The notes under the pieces are model-generated. The model was not told the origin of the DNA. It searched no databases and worked only from the letters and a program-made list of their open reading frames with translations. A DNA stretch of 9,350 nt, taken from Candidatus Gastranaerophilales bacterium (lineage in GTDB: Bacteria > Cyanobacteriota > Vampirovibrionia > Gastranaerophilales > UBA9971). The position numbers and the translations under genes were made by a program. The stretch lies in NCBI GenBank assembly GCA_028277195.1, contig JANQGS010000214.1, positions 1 to 9,350 on the forward strand, read 5' to 3'. Below, one piece after another: positions 1-6,414 of this stretch (positions are counted from its first letter, which is position 1; each line of letters starts with the position of its first letter).

Positions 1-529
1 TATACTCTTCCAGGGTAATTATGCTGTATTTCTGGTTTTTCTGGAGTATCTCACCTATGCATAACTCATTAAGCGTTCCGGCAAACATTTCTACGGCTAT
101 ATTCCCGACTGAAACCAGCTTATTAAGGGCCTTTGAAAGGATATAGTCCCCTGCTATCACGGCTGATTTTGCTCCCCATTTTTTCCCGACCGCAGGCACT
201 CCCCGCCTTGTTTCAGCATCGTCAATCACGTCATCATGGAGCAGTGAGGCTGTATGAATCATTTCAATAGCTTCAGCAAGCTCATAATGAGACGGGTGCA
301 AATACCCCCCGGACAGCGCCTTTGCAAAAAGCAGCACGAGTGCGGGTCTTATCCTTTTACCGCCTGAGCTGAACACATATTTTACCATTTTATCGAGCTC
401 GACATTGCCGCTCAACAGGCTTTTTTGCATCATATCTTCCAGCAGGGCGAGCTCATGTTCCACCGGTTTCAGTATGTGGTCCGGTTTTTGGATATTTTTT
501 GCGAACTTTTTGTTTATGATATTGAACAT
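1..529 (-). CDS. Long-chain polyprenyl diphosphate synthase, N-terminal part (runs off the left edge)
   Basis: This trans-isoprenyl diphosphate synthase condenses isopentenyl diphosphate onto an allylic primer, probably to make a C30-C50 tail for a quinone. About 176 residues are visible. The substrate-binding GGKRIRP motif is at residues 56-62 and the first aspartate-rich motif DDVID at 99-103, followed by ETRRG. The fifth residue before the DDxxD is a small alanine (A94), which in this family goes with long-chain products. The family is usually about 320-330 residues, so the C-terminal half with the second aspartate-rich motif lies outside the window. The ATG at 529 follows an in-frame TAA at 538-536 with only two codons between, so no longer start is likely. 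There is no Shine-Dalgarno site, and the gene begins 14 nt after the tRNA-Leu gene on the same strand, so it is probably co-transcribed with it. Product length (hexa-, hepta-, octaprenyl or solanesyl) cannot be decided, so no symbol is given. Confidence 0.93.
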   Translation of the reverse strand, partial: MFNIINKKFAKNIQKPDHILKPVEHELALLEDMMQKSLLSGNVELDKMVKYVFSSGGKRIRPALVLLFAKALSGGYLHPSHYELAEAIEMIHTASLLHDDVIDDAETRRGVPAVGKKWGAKSAVIAGDYILSKALNKLVSVGNIAVEMFAGTLNELCIGEILQKNQKYSIITLEEY

Positions 530-543
530 AATATTTTAGAGTA

Positions 544-625
544 TGGGCGAGGAGAGATTCGAACTCTCACAGGGGTCTCCTACTAGTTCCTAAGACTAGC
601 GCGTCTACCATTTCGCCACTCGCCC
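544..625 (-). tRNA. tRNA-Leu, anticodon UAG
   Basis: The 82-nt gene folds as a class II tRNA. The acceptor strands GGGCGAG (625-619) and CTCGCCC (551-545) pair fully, with discriminator A at 544. The D stem is GCG/CGC. The anticodon stem is CTAGT/ACTAG around the loop CTTAGGA (594-588), giving anticodon TAG (592-590) with U33 and G37. The variable arm is long (about 14 nt), as expected for leucine. The T arm is GAGAG-TTCGAAT-CTCTC. It reads CUN codons. The 3' CCA is not encoded (TAC follows A73), so it would be added after processing. The polyprenyl synthase start lies 14 nt downstream on the same strand. Confidence 0.97.
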
Positions 626-649
626 GAATAAAAATATATCTCTATAAAA

Positions 650-679
650 AATTTAGCACCTATTTAGCAGCATAGTCAA
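650..679 (-). promoter_or_regulatory. Candidate promoter for tRNA-Leu and the polyprenyl synthase
   Basis: On the minus strand, TTGACT (679-674) and TAAATT (655-650) are separated by 18 bp. The -10 lies 24 nt before the tRNA 5' end, a plausible distance for a short leader removed by RNase P. The match is moderate and the region is AT-rich, so chance matches are possible. Confidence 0.35.
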
Positions 680-691
680 TGTAAAAAAATT

Positions 692-718
692 TTGTGAGCT
701 GTCAATTTTTGTTATAAT
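692..718 (+). promoter_or_regulatory. deoC promoter, predicted to give a leaderless transcript
   Basis: A perfect -10 hexamer TATAAT is at 713-718. Upstream is a weak -35, TTGTGA at 692-697, with a 15-bp spacer (16 bp if TTTGTG at 691-696 is used). The ATG of deoC is at 725, six bases after the -10. Transcription would therefore start at or next to the start codon, and there is no room for a ribosome-binding site. Confidence 0.6.
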
Positions 719-724
719 AAAACA

Positions 725-1399
725 ATGCATGACCTTCCAAAGTACATTGACCAGACCCTGCTCTGCCAGGATGCTACAGAAAAGGAAGTAGCCGGGTTTT
801 GCGAGGAAGCGCTTGAATACGGTTTTTATGCCGTTTGTGTGCAGCCTTGCCGTGTTTTAACCGCAGCAAGGATTTTAAGGGGAAGCAATATGAAGATTGC
901 GGCGGTTGTAGGTTTCCCCTGCGGCTCAACATTCCCTGAAATCAAGTTAAGGGAAGCTGAAAAATGCATTGACTCAGGCGCCGGTGAAATTGATGTGGTT
1001 ATGAACATTGGCGCGCTAAAAGACGGCAACACCGGGGCAGTTAAGGATGAAATACGGAAAATAAAGGCCCTGCCGGCGGTCTTAAAAGTAATAATTGAGA
1101 CAGGGCTCTTGACCCGGGAGGAAAAGCTCCTCGCCTGCAAACTATCAGCAGAAGCCGGGGCTGATTTTGTAAAAACCTCAACAGGTTTTACAAAAAACTC
1201 CAAACCTGCAACAATAGAAGATGTAAAGTTAATGTATGATGCTGTTAATCGCCTGGGAGTAAAAGTAAAAGCCAGCGGGGGAATAAAAGACCAAAAAACC
1301 GCTATAGCTATGATAAATGCAGGTGCCGGCAGGATTGGAACAAGTTCGGGGGTTGAGATAATTGGCATTAGTTCAGAAAAATATAGCCCGGGCTATTGA
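725..1399 (+). CDS. deoC: Deoxyribose-phosphate aldolase
   Basis: A cytosolic class I aldolase that splits 2-deoxyribose 5-phosphate into glyceraldehyde 3-phosphate and acetaldehyde, in deoxynucleoside catabolism. The 224 residues match the usual bacterial length of about 220. The TIM-barrel landmarks are all present: the N-terminal YIDQTLL (7-13), the catalytic aspartate in GEIDVVMN (D90), the Schiff-base lysine in FVKTSTGF (K150), the second active-site lysine in VKASGGI (K182), and the phosphate-binding end AGAGRIGTSSGV (199-210). The ATG is the natural start because YIDQTLL follows it at the usual distance and the -10 box lies just upstream. There is no Shine-Dalgarno site. The last 38 bp overlap the TPR gene in another frame, suggesting co-transcription. 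No other deo genes are adjacent, so it appears without the classic deo operon. Confidence 0.96.
   Translation: MHDLPKYIDQTLLCQDATEKEVAGFCEEALEYGFYAVCVQPCRVLTAARILRGSNMKIAAVVGFPCGSTFPEIKLREAEKCIDSGAGEIDVVMNIGALKDGNTGAVKDEIRKIKALPAVLKVIIETGLLTREEKLLACKLSAEAGADFVKTSTGFTKNSKPATIEDVKLMYDAVNRLGVKVKASGGIKDQKTAIAMINAGAGRIGTSSGVEIIGISSEKYSPGY
1348..1353 (+). promoter_or_regulatory. Possible ribosome-binding site for the TPR gene, inside deoC
   Basis: GGGGGT lies 8 nt before the TTG at 1362. The same hexamer precedes the TTG start of the minus-strand FAD dehydrogenase. Because it sits inside deoC coding sequence (codons for SSGV), it could be there by chance. Confidence 0.35.
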
Positions 1400-3080
1400 A
1401 CACCATAAGGCAGGCAGGATTAAGGAAGCTGAAAAGCTATATAACCTTGTTCTGCAACAAAACCGAAATAATCCCCCCGTTATTACGCTGTTAAGCATGG
1501 CGTTTAGCGGCCTGGGCAATTCCTATTGGGACGCGGGTGACATAAAAACCGCAACCGATAATTACCTGAAAGCAATAAAACTTAACCCGCAGAACCTTGA
1601 AGCCTATAATAACCTCGGCATGCTCTATTCATCGCAAAAAATATACGATGAAGCAATTAAATGCCATGAAAAAGCCCTTAAAATAAACCCGGAAATACCC
1701 GAGGTCCATAATAACCTGGGTACAGTTTATTTTGACGTCGGGGAAACCCAAAAAGCGATAAAACACCACGAGCAGGCTGTAAAGTTGAGACCCGGCTACG
1801 CAGAAGCGTTTTATAACCTGGGAAATGACTATAAAGGCAATGAAAAATATAAACTTGCGCTTAAAGAGCCCGGGAACCTGGAAAAAGCCCTTACCTGCTA
1901 CCTGAAAGCCATAGAGCTGAACCCTTTCCTTGTAAATGCCTATGTAAACCTGGGCCTGGTATACCATTACAGGAATGAGCCCGGGAAAGAGCTGTCATGT
2001 TATAAAAAAGCCGAGGAATTAAGCCCCGGCTCGGCGGAAATAATAAATAACATCGGTAATATGCACAGGGACGCGCGCAGGATGGATAAGGCAATCGAGT
2101 ACTTTGAGAGGGCTATCCGGCTTGCCCCTGAAAAGGACGATGCTTATATTAACGCGTCGATTTCCTGTCTTGCGCTGAAGGATTTTGAAAAAGGATGGAA
2201 GTATTATCAGCACAGGCTTAATGATAACCGGGATTACCGGAAAAAACTCAGCGAATTTAGCCAGCCGGTATGGACGGGCCAGCCGCCTGAGGGGAAAACT
2301 ATTTATGTATACTGGGAGCAGGGGTTCGGCGATACCGTAAACTTCTCAAGATTCCTGCCGGTGCTGGATTCTATGGGCGCAAAGGTGCTATTCCAGCCCC
2401 AAAAGGAACTGGCGGGCCTGTTTAAAAATAATAACCTTAAGGCCGAAATAATTACGCATACCCCTGATGAATTCGATTATCACGTACCTTTGTTGAGTAT
2501 ACCCGGCATCCTCAATGTAAATGAGAAAAACATCCCCTCTCCCGGGAAATATCTCGGTGCAGACCCGGAAAAGGTAAGTTTTTACAGGGAAAAATACTTT
2601 AACAATGATTATTTTAAGCTGGGCATAAACTGGCAGTGCAAAAACATCCTGCATGTTGACCAGTACAGGTCTGTGCCGCATATTAGCTGTTTTTACCCGT
2701 TTCTGCGCTTTGATAACACCAGGGTGTATTCTTTCCAGAAGGGATGCGGCACCGAGCAGCTGGGTTCTCTGCCGGGGGATATAAATATAATCAACCTGGG
2801 AGAGGAGTTTAGCGATTTTTCAGATACAGCGGCAGCCCTGGAAAATATTGACCTGTTAATAAGCGTGGATACGTCCGTACCGCACCTTGCGGGGGCACTG
2901 GGCAGGCCCGCCTGGGTATTGTTGCAGACCGTGCCTGATTTCAGGTGGTTTCTCGAAGGTGAAACTACCCCCTGGTACGATACGCTCAGGCTTTTCCGCC
3001 AGGCAAAAAGAAACGAATGGGATGACGTTGTGCAAAGGATTTATACTGAGCTGTGCCCTGTTTTCAGCGCCCGCTTATAA
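1362..3080 (+). CDS. TPR-repeat protein with C-terminal glycosyltransferase-9-like domain
   Basis: The 572-residue protein joins about eight tetratricopeptide repeats (residues 1-289) to a GT-B domain like glycosyltransferase family 9 (about 296-565). Each repeat has the LG..Y....A...Y..A..L.P pattern and is 34 residues, except the one at 144-187, which is 44. The C-terminal domain shows WTGQPPEGK (304-312), EQGFGDTVNFSRF (319-331), GINW (421-424), YSFQKG (456-461), DFSDTAA (485-491) and SVDTSVPHLAGALGRPAWVLL (501-521). These are hallmarks of a widespread bacterial TPR-GT9 architecture. No signal peptide or membrane segment is seen. The likely role is sugar transfer to a protein or surface glycan; donor and acceptor are unknown. 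The start is TTG, directly after an in-frame TAA (1359-1361). The next in-frame ATG (1498) would cut off the conserved first repeat, so the gene overlaps deoC by 38 bp. Its 3' end overlaps the opposing FAD dehydrogenase by 17 bp. Confidence 0.88.
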   Translation: MALVQKNIARAIEHHKAGRIKEAEKLYNLVLQQNRNNPPVITLLSMAFSGLGNSYWDAGDIKTATDNYLKAIKLNPQNLEAYNNLGMLYSSQKIYDEAIKCHEKALKINPEIPEVHNNLGTVYFDVGETQKAIKHHEQAVKLRPGYAEAFYNLGNDYKGNEKYKLALKEPGNLEKALTCYLKAIELNPFLVNAYVNLGLVYHYRNEPGKELSCYKKAEELSPGSAEIINNIGNMHRDARRMDKAIEYFERAIRLAPEKDDAYINASISCLALKDFEKGWKYYQHRLNDNRDYRKKLSEFSQPVWTGQPPEGKTIYVYWEQGFGDTVNFSRFLPVLDSMGAKVLFQPQKELAGLFKNNNLKAEIITHTPDEFDYHVPLLSIPGILNVNEKNIPSPGKYLGADPEKVSFYREKYFNNDYFKLGINWQCKNILHVDQYRSVPHISCFYPFLRFDNTRVYSFQKGCGTEQLGSLPGDINIINLGEEFSDFSDTAAALENIDLLISVDTSVPHLAGALGRPAWVLLQTVPDFRWFLEGETTPWYDTLRLFRQAKRNEWDDVVQRIYTELCPVFSARL

Positions 3081-4434
3081 CCCTTGCCGCGTGAACGCCC
3101 GAGGCAGACGCCTGGATAAGCCCCCTTGTAACGCCCGCGCCGTCACCAATTGCAAAAAGGTTCTTTACTCCCTCTGTTTCCAGGTCATTTGAGAGCTTAA
3201 CCCTTGCGCTGTAGAACTTTACCTCCACCCCGTAAAGCAGTGTGTACCTGGATGCTACTCCAGGGGCTATTCTGTCCAGCGCTTTTATCATTTCCACAAT
3301 ACTCGTAAGATGCCTGTGAGGCAAAACAAGGCTTAAATCACCGGGTATCGCGTGTTTTAATGTCGGCTCAACCGTGCCGTCGGCGATTTTTGCGGGGGTG
3401 GAGCGCCTTCCTGTCATAAGGTCGCCGAACCTCTGCACCAGCACCCCGCCCGCCAGCATATTGGCCAGTCTTGCGATGTGTTGGCCGTAGGCTATAGGCT
3501 CTTTAAAGGGTTCGGTGAATTTTTTGCTCACAAGCAGGGCAAAATTTGTGTATGGGGTTTTCTTCTCAGCGTAGCTGTGCCCGTTAACGGTTGTTACGCC
3601 CTCGTAATTCTCGCAAACAACCTCTCCATAAGGATTCATACAAAATGTTCTTACATCATCCCCAAAAGTAGGGGCATTGTACAATAATTTAACCTCATAC
3701 AGCTTGTTTGTCAGCTCTTCCATTATTGATGCGGGCAGCTCTACTCTTACGCCGATGTCTACGGCATTATTTTTAAAACCTATGCCGAATTTTTTCAGCT
3801 CAAGTGTAATCCAGTCAGCGCCCTCCCTGCCCGGGGCTACTATGACGTACCTGGCGTTTATTGTTTTGCCTTTTTTAGTGGTAAACCCCCTGGCCTCATT
3901 GTTCTCAATTATCAGGCTACAGGCCTGGTCAGCCGAATAGACCTCTACTTTTTCCTTCAGGGATTCATACATATTTTTCAGGACACCGAGCGATTTATCA
4001 GAGCCCATGTGGCGGATTGGTGAATGTATGAGTTTCAGCTCAGCCAGCCTTGCCCTGCCTGAAATGTCCGATACCGCCTCGCCGTTAACCCCGTGCACTT
4101 TATGGTTTGCCCCGTAATCAAGGTAAACATTGTCGGTATATGAAATTAAACTGTTAAGCTCGGAAATTTCCATATACTCAGAGAGGTTGCCCCCGACATC
4201 AGAGGACAGGGTGAGCTTCCCGTCGCTGAAAGCGCCTGCCCCGCCCCATCCGCAGAGGAGGTTGCAGGTTTTACAGGGCGGGCATTTATTGCCTTCTCTT
4301 GCCGGGCATTTTCTTTTTTCTATTTCCGGCCCTTTTTCAAAAATAGCTATTTTCCAGTCAGGTTTTAGTTTCATTAATTCCAGCGCCGAGAATATCCCTG
4401 CCGGGCCTGCTCCTATTATCGCTACATCGTACAA
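3064..4434 (-). CDS. FAD-dependent dehydrogenase of the COG2509 type
   Basis: This 456-residue soluble flavoprotein has a Rossmann FAD-binding start, VAIIGAGPAGIFSALEL (4-20), the acidic end of the second strand at E33, a second nucleotide-contact segment YVIVAPGREG (196-205), and the C-terminal FAD-closing motif LFAIGDGAGVTRGL (426-439). A cysteine cluster at C43, C51, C54, C57 and C61 precedes GWGGAGAFSDGK (62-73), which is characteristic of the uncharacterised FAD-dependent dehydrogenases grouped as COG2509. The substrate is not established for the family as far as I know, so I give no pathway. The start is TTG at 4434 with AGGGGGT upstream, and the glycine motif begins at the expected place after it. 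The gene diverges from nadB and converges with the TPR gene, overlapping it by 17 bp, so it is probably transcribed alone. A metal or iron-sulfur role for the cysteines is only a possibility. Confidence 0.88.
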   Translation of the reverse strand: MYDVAIIGAGPAGIFSALELMKLKPDWKIAIFEKGPEIEKRKCPAREGNKCPPCKTCNLLCGWGGAGAFSDGKLTLSSDVGGNLSEYMEISELNSLISYTDNVYLDYGANHKVHGVNGEAVSDISGRARLAELKLIHSPIRHMGSDKSLGVLKNMYESLKEKVEVYSADQACSLIIENNEARGFTTKKGKTINARYVIVAPGREGADWITLELKKFGIGFKNNAVDIGVRVELPASIMEELTNKLYEVKLLYNAPTFGDDVRTFCMNPYGEVVCENYEGVTTVNGHSYAEKKTPYTNFALLVSKKFTEPFKEPIAYGQHIARLANMLAGGVLVQRFGDLMTGRRSTPAKIADGTVEPTLKHAIPGDLSLVLPHRHLTSIVEMIKALDRIAPGVASRYTLLYGVEVKFYSARVKLSNDLETEGVKNLFAIGDGAGVTRGLIQASASGVHAARVISGR

Positions 4435-4439
4435 GTCTT

Positions 4440-4446
4440 ACCCCCT
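4440..4446 (-). promoter_or_regulatory. Ribosome-binding site supporting the TTG start of the FAD dehydrogenase
   Basis: On the minus strand, AGGGGGT (4446-4440) differs at one position from the ideal AGGAGGT and lies 5 nt before the TTG at 4434. The TTG is followed at once by the conserved YDVAIIGAGPAG, and no ATG gives a better-placed start. Confidence 0.6.
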
Positions 4447-4513
4447 GTTTGTAAAATCACCCGTTTAAGATAATATCACAAAAACATTGTCGTTGCGAGG
4501 GCTACAGTCATAG

Positions 4514-4541
4514 TTGAAATTCTCGATTTTTGAAGTATACT
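4514..4541 (+). promoter_or_regulatory. Promoter of the nadB operon with an almost absent leader
   Basis: TTGAAA (4514-4519) and TATACT (4536-4541) are separated by 16 bp. Only 10 bases lie between the -10 box and the nadB ATG at 4552, so the predicted mRNA would begin about 3-5 nt before the start codon. There is no Shine-Dalgarno site. I see no clear inverted repeat for a NAD-responsive repressor (NadR or NiaR type) in the gap. Confidence 0.6.
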
Positions 4542-4551
4542 ACGATTTAAC

Positions 4552-6141
4552 ATGAAATTTGCACAAAAATCATACATAATTATTGGCAGCGGCATTGCCG
4601 GGCTTTATACAGCCATAAAACTTTCCGAAAAATCAGACAGTGATATTTTATTAATAACCAAGTCTGACCTTAGAGAAAGCAATTCCCGATATGCCCAGGG
4701 CGGTATAGTGGGGGTTTTGCCTGATAACACGGACGACTCGGTTGCCCTGCACGTTGAGGATACCCTGAAAGCAGGAGCAGGCCTCAGCGATAGGGAAGTT
4801 GCGGCTTTTATTTCAAAAAGAAGCGCGGAGGCTATTTCTGACTTAATTAAATATGGCGTGGAGTTTGATAAAACACCTGGGCAGAAACTTGAATTCACGC
4901 TGGAAGGAGCGCACAGTAAAAGGAGAATCCTTCACTCAGGAGGGGATGCAACCGGAAGAAACATTGAGCGCGCCCTGTCGGCCCTGGTTGAAAGCAACCC
5001 TAAAATAAAAATTTACAAAAAAACACAGGCGGTTGACCTGCTTGTTGATGCCCGGAAAACCTGCAAAGGTGTAATTGTGCTGGATGAGCAGACCGGAGAG
5101 TACGAAACAATTTACTCTTCAGCTGTAATAATCGCAACAGGCGGAGCAGGCCAGGTTTACAGCAACACAACAAATCCCATAATAGCCACCGGCGACGGAA
5201 TTGCGCTTGCATACAGGGCCGGGGCAACCGTGCAGAATATGGAATTTATCCAGTTCCACCCGACAGCCCTTAATTTTGAGGAAAACGGCTCAAGATTTCT
5301 TATTTCCGAATCTGTAAGAGGCGAAGGAGCAAGGCTCAAAAATATTGACGGGGAGTTTTTCACCGACTCCCTCGCTCCCAGGGATATGGTCACGCGGGCT
5401 ATTTTCTTTGAAATGAAGGAAAAGGGACATGACCACGTGTTGCTCGATACAACCTCTATCCCGGAAGCGCATCTCAGGGAAAGGTTTCCAAATATATTAA
5501 ACGCCTGTCTTGAGCATGGAATAGACATAATAAACCGGCCAATTCCTGTATCACCCGCTGCACATTATATAATGGGAGGAATAAAAACCTCGGTCAGGGG
5601 TGAAACAGATATAAAAGGACTTTTTGCAGTGGGAGAAGCTGGCTGTACTTCATTTCACGGGGCAAACAGGCTGGCGAGCAACTCACTGCTTGAGTGTGTG
5701 GCGGTCGCAAACGAGCTGGCAGAACTTCTTTCCGAGCAGGAGGGCTCAGCCGCAATTGATGCTGATTGCAAAATAAATTGCCTTATCAGCCGGTATGAAA
5801 AGAATCATTATGATTACTTCCCGGATGTTAACAGCTTTAAAAGGGAACTCAGGGAAACAATGTGGGAAAAAGCAGGCATTGTAAGGGATGAGCAGGGACT
5901 AAAAAAGGCTTTAATTACATTAAACAGGCTTAAGCTGGAATTTAACCAGGCATATAAATGCAGGAATCTGGAAGAATATGAATTCAGAAACCTTTTAACC
6001 ATAGCTGATTTAATAATACGTTCTTCTCTTTCAAGAAAAGAGAGCAGGGGCGGACATTTTCGCGAAGACTATCCTGAAACGGAAGAAGAGGGTTGCAACA
6101 GCTACTTATCCTGTGATAAAATTATAGAAAATATATGCTAG
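4552..6141 (+). CDS. nadB: L-aspartate oxidase
   Basis: A cytosolic flavoenzyme that oxidises L-aspartate to iminoaspartate, the first step of de novo NAD synthesis. Quinolinate synthase (NadA) then uses the product. The 529 residues match the usual length of about 530. Motifs in order are the FAD-binding IIGSGIAGLYTAIKLSE (10-26), SRYAQGGIVG (45-54), LEGAHSKRRILHSGGDATGR (117-136) with the catalytic-type Glu and His, IIATGGAGQVY (193-203), EFIQFHPTAL (231-240) with the active-site His, LAPRDMVTRAI (274-284), AAHYIMGG (336-343), FHGANRLASNSLLECV (368-383), and the C-terminal SRKESRGGHFREDYPE. The RESNSRYAQGG segment and the distance to HPT fit NadB better than the related succinate dehydrogenase or fumarate reductase flavoprotein, and no iron-sulfur or membrane subunit follows. 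It heads an apparent operon with the 87-residue membrane protein and nadC. nadA is not in the window. Confidence 0.97.
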   Translation: MKFAQKSYIIIGSGIAGLYTAIKLSEKSDSDILLITKSDLRESNSRYAQGGIVGVLPDNTDDSVALHVEDTLKAGAGLSDREVAAFISKRSAEAISDLIKYGVEFDKTPGQKLEFTLEGAHSKRRILHSGGDATGRNIERALSALVESNPKIKIYKKTQAVDLLVDARKTCKGVIVLDEQTGEYETIYSSAVIIATGGAGQVYSNTTNPIIATGDGIALAYRAGATVQNMEFIQFHPTALNFEENGSRFLISESVRGEGARLKNIDGEFFTDSLAPRDMVTRAIFFEMKEKGHDHVLLDTTSIPEAHLRERFPNILNACLEHGIDIINRPIPVSPAAHYIMGGIKTSVRGETDIKGLFAVGEAGCTSFHGANRLASNSLLECVAVANELAELLSEQEGSAAIDADCKINCLISRYEKNHYDYFPDVNSFKRELRETMWEKAGIVRDEQGLKKALITLNRLKLEFNQAYKCRNLEEYEFRNLLTIADLIIRSSLSRKESRGGHFREDYPETEEEGCNSYLSCDKIIENIC

Positions 6142-6150
6142 GAATTTGTC

Positions 6151-6414
6151 ATGGAAAGCATTATTCTAAAATTACTTGAAAATACCAGTATCTTTGAAGT
6201 TATACTAATTGTTGTTCTCGGGCTGATTTTTTATTTCAGGCTTAAAAACAATACTGATAATAAATTTGAAAAACTGGAATATGAACTTAAAGAAACCAAC
6301 AAAACACTTTCAGCAAGAATCGATAAGATTAACTCTGAGCTCTCTTTAAGAATTGACCAGGTGAACTCAAGGCTTGATAACCTATACCACGAACTTTTCA
6401 GAAAAGCCGCATGA
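6151..6414 (+). CDS. Small membrane-anchored coiled-coil protein between nadB and nadC, function unknown
   Basis: I do not recognise a named family for this 87-residue protein. It has one hydrophobic segment at about 14-29, ending in RLK, which suggests an N-out, C-in single-span anchor. A long amphipathic helix follows at about 36-84. The helix carries an 11-residue repeat: LSARIDKINSE (53-63) is followed by LSLRIDQVNSR (64-74), and leucines recur at 42, 53, 64 and 75, as expected of a hendecad coiled coil. The gene begins 9 nt after the nadB stop with AGGAA (6140-6144) spaced 6 nt from the ATG. Its stop overlaps the nadC start (ATGA), so it is a translated, coupled operon member and not a chance frame. 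A scaffold or oligomerisation role near the membrane is possible, but nothing in the sequence shows a link to NAD synthesis. Confidence 0.8.
   Translation: MESIILKLLENTSIFEVILIVVLGLIFYFRLKNNTDNKFEKLEYELKETNKTLSARIDKINSELSLRIDQVNSRLDNLYHELFRKAA

Noticed and set aside
826..1368. A 180-codon open frame antisense to deoC
   Set aside because: It lies wholly inside a clear deoC on the other strand, has no recognisable domain, and its composition is what the complement of a conserved TIM barrel would give. It is a shadow frame.
2887..3192. A 101-codon plus-strand frame across the TPR/FAD dehydrogenase junction
   Set aside because: It overlaps conserved parts of both neighbouring genes in other frames and shows no domain or ribosome-binding site.
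4552..6141. Succinate dehydrogenase or fumarate reductase flavoprotein instead of NadB
   Set aside because: The families are related, but the SNSRYAQGG segment, the LEGAHSKRR site, the absence of partner subunits and the adjacency to nadC all point to L-aspartate oxidase.
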